NCBI RefSeq assembly: GCF_937873615.1 | Contig: NZ_CALMYP010000012.1 | Span: 1 to 64,000, forward strand | Length of the DNA: 64,000 nucleotides | From: an uncultured Paracoccus sp. | GTDB lineage: Bacteria; Pseudomonadota; Alphaproteobacteria; Rhodobacterales; Rhodobacteraceae | Reading direction: 5' to 3' | In this document: piece by piece, positions 27,534 through 34,941 of the stretch | How positions within the stretch are numbered: the stretch's first letter is position 1 | Layout: every line of letters begins with the position of its first letter | Position numbers and translations under genes: made by a program | The notes under the pieces: model-generated | The model's input: only the letters and a program-made list of their open reading frames with translations | The model's database searches: none | What the model was told of the DNA's origin: nothing

Positions 27534-28387
27534 CATGAGTCTCCGGTTGCGATCTTGCTGTCGGGATGTGCGCCCCATTCGGTCCAGGACCCGTCATAGA
27601 GCGCGTGGTTGCGATGCCCCAGCCGTTCCAGGGCAAGCGAAAGCGAGGCGGCGGTGATGCCCGACCCGCAGGTCGTGATCACCGGGCGCGTCATGTCGAC
27701 GAAGGCGGCGGAAAACAGCGCGCCGAGTTCCTCGGTCGGCTTCATGGTGCCGTCTTCGGCATAGAGACGGTCGAAGGGCAGGTTCTTCGCGCCCGGCATA
27801 TGACCGGCGCGCAAGCCTTCGCGCGGCTCGGGCGCTTCGCCGCGGAAACGCGGTGCGCCGCGCGCATCGACGATCTCATGGGTGCGCAGATGCGAGGCCT
27901 CGGCGATCTGGGCGCGGTCGCGCAGTAGCGCATCGTCGCGGCGCGGGGTCATCCGCGCCGGCGCATGGCGGGGGGCGGCGTCATCGACGGGCCGCGCCTC
28001 GGCCAGCCATTTGCCCAGCCCGCCATCCAGCACCGCGACATTGCTCATGCCCATCAGCCGGAAGGTCCACCAAGCGCGTGCCGCGCTGCGGGTCGCGGCC
28101 TGATCGTAGATCACCAGCTGATGCCCGTCGCCGATGCCCATGGCGCCGATCCGCTCGGCAAAGAAATCCTCGGGCGGGGCCATATGCGGCAGGTCGCTGT
28201 CGGGATCGGACAGGGCGTCGGTATCGAAGAAGATCGCGCCGGGAATGTGGCGGGCGGCATATTCGGCCCGCGCATCGCGCCCGGCGGCGGGCATGTGCCA
28301 ACTGGCATCGAGGATGCGGATATCCTTGTCCCCCAGCCGGGCGGCAAGCCATGCGGTCGATACCAGCGTCTTCGGATCGTCGATCAT
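27533..28387 (-). CDS. sseA: 3-mercaptopyruvate/thiosulfate sulfurtransferase (two rhodanese domains)
   Basis: A 284-residue tandem rhodanese. The N-terminal domain is inactive-type. The C-terminal domain has the persulfide cysteine Cys240 in CGSGITAA, which resembles the mercaptopyruvate sulfurtransferase loop CGSGVTA. It is coupled to tyrB by overlapping stop and start codons. The pairing suggests linked amino-acid transamination and sulfur transfer, since mercaptopyruvate comes from cysteine transamination. That link is inference. Confidence 0.93.
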   Translation of the reverse strand: MIDDPKTLVSTAWLAARLGDKDIRILDASWHMPAAGRDARAEYAARHIPGAIFFDTDALSDPDSDLPHMAPPEDFFAERIGAMGIGDGHQLVIYDQAATRSAARAWWTFRLMGMSNVAVLDGGLGKWLAEARPVDDAAPRHAPARMTPRRDDALLRDRAQIAEASHLRTHEIVDARGAPRFRGEAPEPREGLRAGHMPGAKNLPFDRLYAEDGTMKPTEELGALFSAAFVDMTRPVITTCGSGITAASLSLALERLGHRNHALYDGSWTEWGAHPDSKIATGDS

Positions 28388-28493
28388 GCGCGCCCCCTTC
28401 GCCAGCAGATCATGCGCCCCCCGATCTAGCCCCGACAGGGGCGCGGGGCAATGGAAATGCGCATGATTTCCTGCCCCCGTTGCCGCACGCGCC

Positions 28494-28922
28494 TCAATTG
28501 TCGCGCTGCATCAGGCGCACGTCGCGCAGCGCCTCGACCAGAAGCGCGGTCATCACCCCGATGTTCAGAAGCCCGTTCGCCGCCGCCAGCCCGCCCATCA
28601 GCCGCCATTCCTCGGGCAGCAGCACATCGCCGAATCCCAGCGTGGTAAAGCAGACGAGCGAGAAATAGACCGCATGTTCCAGATCCTCGAACAGGCCCAA
28701 CCCCCGGAAGGTCAGCGCCCAAAGCCAGACCCCCGCCGTCATGATTCCCAGCACCCAGAGAACGGCCACCATCATCACCGCCATGCGCTTGGCGTGATAG
28801 GGTTTCTGGGTCAGCCAGGGGCGGAAACGCTCGAAGGCGGCCTCCATCAGCGGAAAGGACAGACCCGCGATCAGCATCGTCCCCAGCATCACCGCCGAGC
28901 CGAGAATGATCTGATGCAGCAT
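28494..28922 (-). CDS. Two-TM potassium channel family protein
   Basis: A 142-residue membrane protein with helices near residues 5-25 and 47-70, a pore loop with the filter-like sequence TTLGFGD at 93-99, and a last helix near 105-130. TxGFGD is the selectivity-filter pattern of the ion_trans_2 K+ channel family. No cytoplasmic regulatory (RCK) domain is present. It stands alone between sseA and smpB. Confidence 0.88.
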   Translation of the reverse strand: MLHQIILGSAVMLGTMLIAGLSFPLMEAAFERFRPWLTQKPYHAKRMAVMMVAVLWVLGIMTAGVWLWALTFRGLGLFEDLEHAVYFSLVCFTTLGFGDVLLPEEWRLMGGLAAANGLLNIGVMTALLVEALRDVRLMQRDN

Positions 28923-29033
28923 CGCCTGACCTCGTGATTGGGATGTCCAGCATAGGCATCTCCAAATCCAAGCGAAAGACCGCAGGCCATCCGTCTTTAC
29001 TTCGCCGCCGCCCGCCCCTATCTCTGCCCGACC

Positions 29034-29510
29034 ATGGCCAAGAAAAACGACGATCCGAACTATAAAATCATCGCGGAGAACCGCCGGGCACGCTTCGATT
29101 ACGCCATCGAAAGCGATCTGGAGGTCGGCATCATGCTGACCGGGTCCGAGGTGAAGGCGCTGCGGACCGGTCAGGCCAATATCGCCGAAAGCTATGCCTC
29201 GATCGAGAATGGCGAATTATGGCTGATCAATGCCTATATCTCGACCTATCTTCAGGCCGGGGTCTTCGGGCATGAGGAACGCCGGCATCGCAAGCTGCTG
29301 GTGTCGAAGAAGGAACTGGCCCGGCTCTGGGCCTCGGTCGGGCGCGAGGGCATGACGCTGGTGCCGCTGGTGATGTATTTCAACCATCGCGGGCTGGTGA
29401 AGCTGAAGATCGGCGTGGCCAAGGGCAAGAAGCTGGCCGACAAGCGCGAGACCTCGGCCAAGCGCGACTGGAACCGCCAGAAGCAGCGGCTGCTGAAGCA
29501 GAACCTTTAG
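29034..29510 (+). CDS. smpB: SsrA-binding protein
   Basis: Binds tmRNA and brings it to stalled ribosomes in trans-translation. The 158 residues include [42 protein letters not shown] and the basic C-terminus [17 protein letters not shown], all conserved. It ends three bases before the convergent cbpM-like gene. The tmRNA gene itself is not in the window. Confidence 0.98.
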   Translation: MAKKNDDPNYKIIAENRRARFDYAIESDLEVGIMLTGSEVKALRTGQANIAESYASIENGELWLINAYISTYLQAGVFGHEERRHRKLLVSKKELARLWASVGREGMTLVPLVMYFNHRGLVKLKIGVAKGKKLADKRETSAKRDWNRQKQRLLKQNL

Positions 29511-29513
29511 GCC

Positions 29514-29852
29514 TCAGTCCGGCCTGCGGATCTGACGGATGCGCAGGGTGACACGCTGGCGGGTCTCGTCGGGTTCCTCGGCAAGGGCCGACATCAGCGC
29601 CTGCATCTCGCCGCGCAGCCCGTGCATCTCGTCCAGCACCGACATCATCAGCGTCAGCGCATCGCCGTCCAGCCCGTAATCCTCGGTCAGGTTGCACAGC
29701 AATTGCACCCGGGCCCGGTCGATCTCGCGATAGCTGTCGCCGGCATCCGACACGACCGGCCGGACCACCTGCAGCGCGACATAGCGGGCCAGACGCGGCT
29801 CGGTCAGGTCTTCGATCAGGGCGATCAGTTCCTCGGCGGTATAGCGTGCCAT
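29514..29852 (-). CDS. cbpM: CbpM-like chaperone modulator
   Basis: A 112-residue protein, MARYTAEELIALIEDL, that has the MerR_2-like CbpM fold and lies three bases after a CbpA-type co-chaperone gene, as in other CbpA-CbpM pairs. CbpM in E. coli inhibits the J-domain of CbpA. The symbol is given on family resemblance and position. Sequence conservation in this family is low. Confidence 0.8.
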   Translation of the reverse strand: MARYTAEELIALIEDLTEPRLARYVALQVVRPVVSDAGDSYREIDRARVQLLCNLTEDYGLDGDALTLMMSVLDEMHGLRGEMQALMSALAEEPDETRQRVTLRIRQIRRPD

Positions 29853-29855
29853 GGC

Positions 29856-30815
29856 TCAGCCCCCCATTCCCTGACGCGGATCATAGCCGTGATCCTGCCG
29901 CCACTTTCCCATGAATTCGGCCAGATCGTCGTCGATTTCGGCCGGCATCACCACTTTCAGCTCGACATATTGATTGCCGCCCTTGATGCCCTTGCCCTTC
30001 AGGCGCAGCTTCTGGCCGGTCGTCGCCCCCTTGGGCAGGTTCATCGCCACCTTGCCGGTCAGCGTCGGCACCTCGACCCGCGCGCCCAGCACCGCCTCGT
30101 CCAGCGAGACCGGCAGGGTGATGGTCACGTCATTGCCGTCGCGCGACCAGTCGGGATGGGCGCCGACATGCAGGCTCAGATAGGCGTCGCCGCGCCCGCC
30201 CTCGCCATAGCCCTCGCCGCCCTTGCCGCGCAGCCGGATCACCTGACCGTCGGCAGCCCCCTCGGGGATCTTCACGTCCAGCGTATTGCCGTCGGGCAGC
30301 GTGATCCGCGTGGTGCCGCCCTTGGCGGCGGTCATGAAGTCGATATCGAGGTCATAGCGCAGGTCCTGCCCGCGCATGTCGAAGTTCTGACGGGTGCCGC
30401 CGCTGCGGCGGAAACCCTGAAACTCCTCGCCCCCGGCGAAATCGCGCGGGTCGAAGCCGCTACCGCCGCGCCGGTTGCCGAACAGATCCTCGAACACATC
30501 CGAATAATCGCCGTAACCGGCGCTCGATTGCTGCCGATAGGGGTTGCCGCCCTGTTCGGCGAAATCGCGGTAATAGCGCTGCTGCGGGCGTTCCTGGCCC
30601 TGGGCGTCGATCTCGCCGGCATCGAAGCGCGCCCGCTGCCCGGGATCCTTCAGCAGGTCATAGGCGACCGAGGCGGCCTTGAAGCGTTCGCCCGCCGCCG
30701 GGTCCGGGTTCAGGTCCGGGTGATCGGTCTTGGCGATCTTGCGATAGGCCTTCTTGATCTCGTCCTGGCTGGCTGTCTTCGACACGCCAAGCGCCTTGTA
30801 GGGGTCGTCCATCAC
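29856..30815 (-). CDS. cbpA: CbpA-type DnaJ co-chaperone
   Basis: A 319-residue Hsp40. It has an N-terminal J-domain (1-70) with HPD in KTDHPDLNPD, a Gly/Phe-poor linker rich in Arg and Gln, and the two C-terminal beta-sandwich domains (LRYDLDIDFMTAAKGG ... ). No cysteine-rich zinc finger is present, so it is a type B/CbpA protein rather than DnaJ. It should stimulate DnaK. It is followed by cbpM with almost no gap. Confidence 0.93.
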   Translation of the reverse strand: MMDDPYKALGVSKTASQDEIKKAYRKIAKTDHPDLNPDPAAGERFKAASVAYDLLKDPGQRARFDAGEIDAQGQERPQQRYYRDFAEQGGNPYRQQSSAGYGDYSDVFEDLFGNRRGGSGFDPRDFAGGEEFQGFRRSGGTRQNFDMRGQDLRYDLDIDFMTAAKGGTTRITLPDGNTLDVKIPEGAADGQVIRLRGKGGEGYGEGGRGDAYLSLHVGAHPDWSRDGNDVTITLPVSLDEAVLGARVEVPTLTGKVAMNLPKGATTGQKLRLKGKGIKGGNQYVELKVVMPAEIDDDLAEFMGKWRQDHGYDPRQGMGG

Positions 30816-30880
30816 CCTGCCCTCATCGTTTCGCGGTCAATGCCGGTCGCTGCACAGGTTTCAACGCGGCGCGCCCGGGT

Positions 30881-31444
30881 TCAAGCCCTGAAATGCGCCG
30901 CCAGCGGTTCCGGCACGGCGAAGTCCTGCAAGGCCCGCGCCCGCGCCATCGGCGACATCTTGCGCGCCGTCAGACGGACGATGCGGTCCATCTCCTCCTC
31001 GGTCTGGGTCGTGGAAAACGGGGCCATGTAGTGGCGCATGAAGGTGAAGACGGCGACATCCTCCAGCGCCTGCACCTCGTCGTCGCGCTTGATGCCGTCC
31101 TTGCGCAGCATCTTTTCGGCCCGGGCGGCGTCCTCCTCGGGATAGCCCACCTCGCGCATGATCGCACCGACGCGGGCGGCATGGCGGCGGCCCTGCTCGA
31201 CCCGCCATTGCAGATAGCCGGTGCGGCCCTCGGGGTAATCCTTGCGCGGCAGGGTCCAGCGTTCGACATGCTGGCCACGGCAGGCGATGCGCAGGGCTTC
31301 CGAGGCCTCGGGATACAGCTTTTCCTGCTCGGCGCTCATGCGCTGACCGTAAAGCAGTTCCACGGGTTGCCCGTTGTCGAGATTGGGATCGGCGGCATTG
31401 GCGGCGTCGATCCGGGCGAAGGCTTGGTCGAGTTTCTGTGTCAT
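30881..31444 (-). CDS. DUF4202 domain protein
   Basis: A 187-residue protein beginning MTQKLDQAFARIDAANAADPN, with conserved CRGQHVERWTLPRKDYPEGR, WRVEQGRRHAARVG and AVFTFMRHY. These histidine/arginine-rich motifs match the DUF4202 family, found in bacteria and fungi. The conserved residues suggest an HD-like metal-dependent enzyme, but no activity is known to me. The start is divergent from trpA across about 230 bases. Confidence 0.85.
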   Translation of the reverse strand: MTQKLDQAFARIDAANAADPNLDNGQPVELLYGQRMSAEQEKLYPEASEALRIACRGQHVERWTLPRKDYPEGRTGYLQWRVEQGRRHAARVGAIMREVGYPEEDAARAEKMLRKDGIKRDDEVQALEDVAVFTFMRHYMAPFSTTQTEEEMDRIVRLTARKMSPMARARALQDFAVPEPLAAHFRA

Positions 31445-31675
31445 GGCGCCATCTTGCCGCGCCGGCCTGGCCATGTCATGCCCAATTCATGCCGCGCGCT
31501 GCCGATATCGTCGCACCGACCGCGCCGCGCCGCAAAACTGACCACAAGACGGCACTTTCAGGCGCCGCGCGCGGTTGCGGCACTGGGGACCACCACATGT
31601 CAGGCCGCTGCCAATCCCTGCATTGATCCCGGCCCGCCCACGCGTTACCCCCAAACCACAGACGGGGAGACATGA

Positions 31676-32473
31676 ATGAGCCGAATCGACGCCACCTTCG
31701 CCCGGCTTCGCGCCGAGAACCGCAAGGCCTTCGTGGCCTATATCATGGCCGGCGATCCCGACCGCGAGACCTCGGCCCGGGTGCTGGCCGGTCTGCCCGG
31801 TGCCGGCGTGGATATTGTCGAGCTTGGCATTCCCTTCACCGACCCGATGGCCGATGGCCCGACCATCGAGGCCGCCGGCCACCGCGCCCTTGCCGCCGGT
31901 GGCAGCGTCACCCAGACGCTCGACATGGTGCGCGAATTCCGCAAGACCGATAACGAGACGCCCATTGTGCTGATGGGCTATTACAACCCGATCTATGCCC
32001 GCGCGGGCGGGGTCGAGCAATTTCTGACCGAGGCGGTCGAGGTGGGTGTTGACGGCATGATCGTCGTCGATCTGCCGCCCGAGGAAGATGCCGAACTGTG
32101 CCTGCCCGCACAGGCGGCGGGGCTGAACTTCATCCGGCTGGCCACACCCACGACCGATGACCGCCGCTTGCCGGCGGTGGTCGCGAATACCTCGGGCTTC
32201 GTCTATTATGTGGCCGTGACCGGCGTGACCGGCGGCGCGTCCGCCGATGCCGCGACCGTCGGCCCCGATGTCGCCCGCATCCGCAAGGCGGCAGGCCTGC
32301 CGGTCGTCGTGGGCTTCGGCATCTCGAGCCCCGACGCGGCCGAGGCCATTGCCGGCGTCGCCGACGGTGCGGTGGTGGGTTCGGCCATCGTCAAGCAGAT
32401 CGGCGCAGGCAAGCCGGTGGCCGAGGTGCTGGATTTCGTGCGCAGCCTCGCCGACGGCGCCCATCGGGGCTGA
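31676..32473 (+). CDS. trpA: Tryptophan synthase alpha subunit
   Basis: Splits indole-3-glycerol phosphate to indole and glyceraldehyde-3-phosphate and channels indole to TrpB. The 265 residues have the catalytic pair Glu49 ([11 protein letters not shown]) and Asp60 (PMADGPTIE), matching the numbering of the Salmonella enzyme. GVTG and GFGIS phosphate-binding segments are also present. GGGAGA precedes the start. trpB is not adjacent. A VOC-family gene follows after three bases. Confidence 0.98.
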   Translation: MSRIDATFARLRAENRKAFVAYIMAGDPDRETSARVLAGLPGAGVDIVELGIPFTDPMADGPTIEAAGHRALAAGGSVTQTLDMVREFRKTDNETPIVLMGYYNPIYARAGGVEQFLTEAVEVGVDGMIVVDLPPEEDAELCLPAQAAGLNFIRLATPTTDDRRLPAVVANTSGFVYYVAVTGVTGGASADAATVGPDVARIRKAAGLPVVVGFGISSPDAAEAIAGVADGAVVGSAIVKQIGAGKPVAEVLDFVRSLADGAHRG

Positions 32474-32476
32474 ACC

Positions 32477-33058
32477 ATGGCCGGTCTCGAATTCGATCAT
32501 CTGGTCGTCGGTTGCACCGATCTGGGCGCGGGCGAGGTCTGGCTGTCGGGCCTGCTGGGCACAGCCCCCGAACCCGGCGGACGGCACGGCTTCATGGGCA
32601 CGCATAACCGGCTCTGGCGCATGGGCGTGCGCGAATATATCGAACTGATCGCCATCGACCCCGAAGCCGAGGCCCCGCCCTATCCGCGCTGGTTCGGACT
32701 CGACCGGTTCAACGGCGCGCCCCGGCTGGTCGCTTGGGTCTGCCGGATGCAGCCGCTGAAAGCGCCCGAGCACAGCCGGATCATGGAGGCCGCGCGCGGC
32801 GATCTGCGCTGGCGCATCTCCATCCCCGAAAGCGGGGTATCCGGCAGCGACGGGCTCGATCCCCTGCGCATCGACTGGGCGGGCGGCCCGCATCCCGCCG
32901 ATGCCATGCCCGATCACGGCTTCCGGCTGCTCGGGCTGGACCTGAGCCATCCGAAGCCGCCGAAACTGCAGATCGCCGATCCGCGCGTGAAGATCAAAAC
33001 CGGGGATATCGGGCTGAGGGCCCATATCTCGACCCCGCATGGCAAGGTCACGCTGTGA
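32477..33058 (+). CDS. Glyoxalase-like (VOC) domain protein
   Basis: A 193-residue protein with one VOC-type unit: EFDHLVVGCTDLGAGEVWLSGLLG, then HNRLWRMGVREYIELIAID, with a likely metal pair of histidine and glutamate. It matches Glyoxalase_3-like proteins of unknown substrate. It is separated from trpA by three bases and is probably co-transcribed with it, though no functional link to tryptophan synthesis is obvious. Confidence 0.85.
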   Translation: MAGLEFDHLVVGCTDLGAGEVWLSGLLGTAPEPGGRHGFMGTHNRLWRMGVREYIELIAIDPEAEAPPYPRWFGLDRFNGAPRLVAWVCRMQPLKAPEHSRIMEAARGDLRWRISIPESGVSGSDGLDPLRIDWAGGPHPADAMPDHGFRLLGLDLSHPKPPKLQIADPRVKIKTGDIGLRAHISTPHGKVTL

Positions 33059-33169
33059 TCCTGCAATGATCGTCAGGGCAGCATTGTCGTGACCCTCGGC
33101 TTGGCAATGGCGGCGATCCTGCTCGGCTATCCCTAGCGCAGCGCGGCAAATCCAGTTAGCATCCGCAGC

Positions 33170-33886
33170 ATGCTGGACGCCGTCCCCGCCCCCGCCCCGG
33201 AACTTCCCCGCCCGCGCAGCTTCTGGCGGCGTATTGTCGACCGCATGGCCGCCTTTATCGGCGCACGCCGTCCGGCGATCCCGCCCGAGAAATCGGTGGC
33301 CTTCACCATCGCGGTAATCGCACTTGGCGCCAAGCTGGCCAAGGCGGATGGCCGCGTCGACAAGGCCGAGGTCGCGGCCTTCCGGCGCGTCTTCACGATT
33401 CCCCGTTCCGAGGAAAAGAATGCCGGCCGGGTCTTCGATCTGGCCCGGCAGGATGTGGCCGGCTTTGACGCTTGGGCGCGGCGCATCGCGCGCATGTTCT
33501 CCCCCGGCGATCCGGTGCTGGAAAACGTCATCGAAGGCCTGATCATCGTCGCCACCGCAGATGGCGCCATGCATACCGCCGAACGCGACATGCTGGACGA
33601 GATCGCCGAAATCTTCGGCGTCCCGCAGGCGCGGCTGGCCACGATCATCGACCGCCACGACCCCGATGCGGCCTGCCCGCCCTGCAAGATCCTTGGCCTT
33701 TCGCCCGATGCCACGCTGGAAGAAGGCCGCCGCCGTTGGCGCGAGCTGATCCGCGAACATCACCCCGACCGCGCCATTGCCGCCGGCCTGCCGAAAGAGG
33801 CGATCCGCCTGGCCGAAACCCGCACCCGTGCCATCAACGACGCCTGGCAGCGCTTCCGCGCCACCCACGAGCCGCGCACGACCTGA
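33170..33886 (+). CDS. TerB-like plus J-domain protein (DjlA type)
   Basis: A 238-residue protein. An N-terminal ~45-residue Pro-rich part is followed by a TerB/DjlA-like helical domain (about 48-160: AVIALGAKLAKADGRVDKAEV, VATADGAMHTAERDMLDEIA). A C-terminal J-domain (about 168-232) carries the HPD in REHHPDRAI. The architecture is that of DjlA, but the N-terminal membrane helix of classical DjlA is not evident. It probably works with DnaK. Substrate unknown. Confidence 0.88.
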   Translation: MLDAVPAPAPELPRPRSFWRRIVDRMAAFIGARRPAIPPEKSVAFTIAVIALGAKLAKADGRVDKAEVAAFRRVFTIPRSEEKNAGRVFDLARQDVAGFDAWARRIARMFSPGDPVLENVIEGLIIVATADGAMHTAERDMLDEIAEIFGVPQARLATIIDRHDPDAACPPCKILGLSPDATLEEGRRRWRELIREHHPDRAIAAGLPKEAIRLAETRTRAINDAWQRFRATHEPRTT

Positions 33887-33948
33887 GCACGGGAACCGCA
33901 GCAGCGCTGCTGCCGTTTCCTTCACTGGTGACGAAAGGGATGCCCAAA

Positions 33949-34434
33949 ATGCTGATGAAATCACTTTCCGCCCTGCCTCTTGTCGCGCTCCTGGCCCTGC
34001 CGGTCGCGGCTCAGGACTGGCAGATGCCCCGCGACGAAGCGCCGCCAAGGGGCCAGCAGGACGAACCGCTCGGCGATCTCGGGGATGAGATCGACAATGC
34101 CATGAACCAGCTTTTCAACCGGTTGCAGCCGCATCTGAACGCGCTCGGCGACGAGTTGGCCAATACGATGAACGAATTCACCCCGGCGCTGAACGAAATC
34201 TCGGGCCTGATCGACGATATCGGCAATTACGAACGGCCCGAACGGCTGGAAAACGGCGATATCATCATCCGCCGCCGTGCCGATGCGCCCCCGCCCCCGC
34301 CGATGGGCGAATTGCAGCGCCTGCTGCCGGATCGCGACGGGGCCGAGACACCCGACACGCCTTGGGAGCCGCTCGATCCCTGGAACCGGCTCGACAAGGG
34401 CGAGAGCATGGATGTGCCGCAGACCGAATTGTGA
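33949..34434 (+). CDS. Small exported protein, hypothetical
   Basis: A 161-residue protein with a signal peptide (MLMKSLSALPLVALLALPVAAQ). An acidic, Pro-rich mature part follows, with a helical stretch DEIDNAMNQLFNRLQPHLNAL and the segment NGDIIIRRRADAPPPPP. AAAGGG lies nine bases upstream of the ATG at 33949. An ATG at 33940 is too close to that site, and one at 33955 is possible. Homologues are seen in Rhodobacteraceae without assigned function. It follows the TerB/J gene and ends at a strong bidirectional terminator. Confidence 0.8.
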   Translation: MLMKSLSALPLVALLALPVAAQDWQMPRDEAPPRGQQDEPLGDLGDEIDNAMNQLFNRLQPHLNALGDELANTMNEFTPALNEISGLIDDIGNYERPERLENGDIIIRRRADAPPPPPMGELQRLLPDRDGAETPDTPWEPLDPWNRLDKGESMDVPQTEL

Positions 34435-34455
34435 TCCGGCGGCTGTCGCCATGAG

Positions 34456-34484
34456 AAAAGGGGCGGTCGAACCGCCCCTTTTTT
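34456..34484. terminator. Bidirectional intrinsic terminator
   Basis: AAAAGGGGCGGT / ACCGCCCCTTTT forms a perfect 12-pair stem with a three-base loop, ending in T-runs on both strands. It lies between the convergent exported-protein gene and the universal stress protein gene. Confidence 0.93.
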
Positions 34485-34499
34485 GTTCTGAAGCTCGGC

Positions 34500-34925
34500 T
34501 CAGCGCAGAATCATCACGCTGATCGGCGAATGCCGCAACACCCTGTCGGCCTGACTGCCGATCAGGAAGGTGCGCATCTCGTCAGGCGAATGTGACGACA
34601 TGACGATCAACTCGGCACCCAGCTTCTCGGACATGTCCAGGATCGTCTCGGCGACATGGCCGTGGCCGACATGGGTGGTGACGCGATTATCGCCGGGCAG
34701 TTCGCGGGCAACCAGTTCCGTCAGGCTGGCCTTCATCCCGTTCAATGCCTGCTTCTCATAGCCCTTGGGCAGATAGCTGGCGACCCAGGCATTGCCGACA
34801 TCGTGAACGATGCCCAGCACATGCAGCTTGCCGCCCTCGTCCAGAAGCTGCTGGGCCACCGGGATGGCCTTTTGCCAACTGGCCTCGTGCTGAACGTCGA
34901 TGGGCAGAAGGATGGTCTTGTACAT
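34500..34925 (-). CDS. Universal stress protein (UspA family)
   Basis: A 141-residue USP-fold protein, MYKTILLPIDVQHEASWQKA. The ATP-binding-type motif appears as GHGHVAETIL ... ELIVMSSHSPDEMRTFLIGSQADRVLRHS, close to the G-x2-G-x9-G-S/T pattern. It follows the TRAP-TAXI permease gene by 16 bases and is probably co-transcribed with it. In Halomonas the TRAP-linked USP TeaD is known to adjust transporter activity, so a similar role is plausible here but not shown. Confidence 0.92.
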   Translation of the reverse strand: MYKTILLPIDVQHEASWQKAIPVAQQLLDEGGKLHVLGIVHDVGNAWVASYLPKGYEKQALNGMKASLTELVARELPGDNRVTTHVGHGHVAETILDMSEKLGAELIVMSSHSPDEMRTFLIGSQADRVLRHSPISVMILR

Positions 34926-34941
34926 GATCCTCTCCTTTCAC

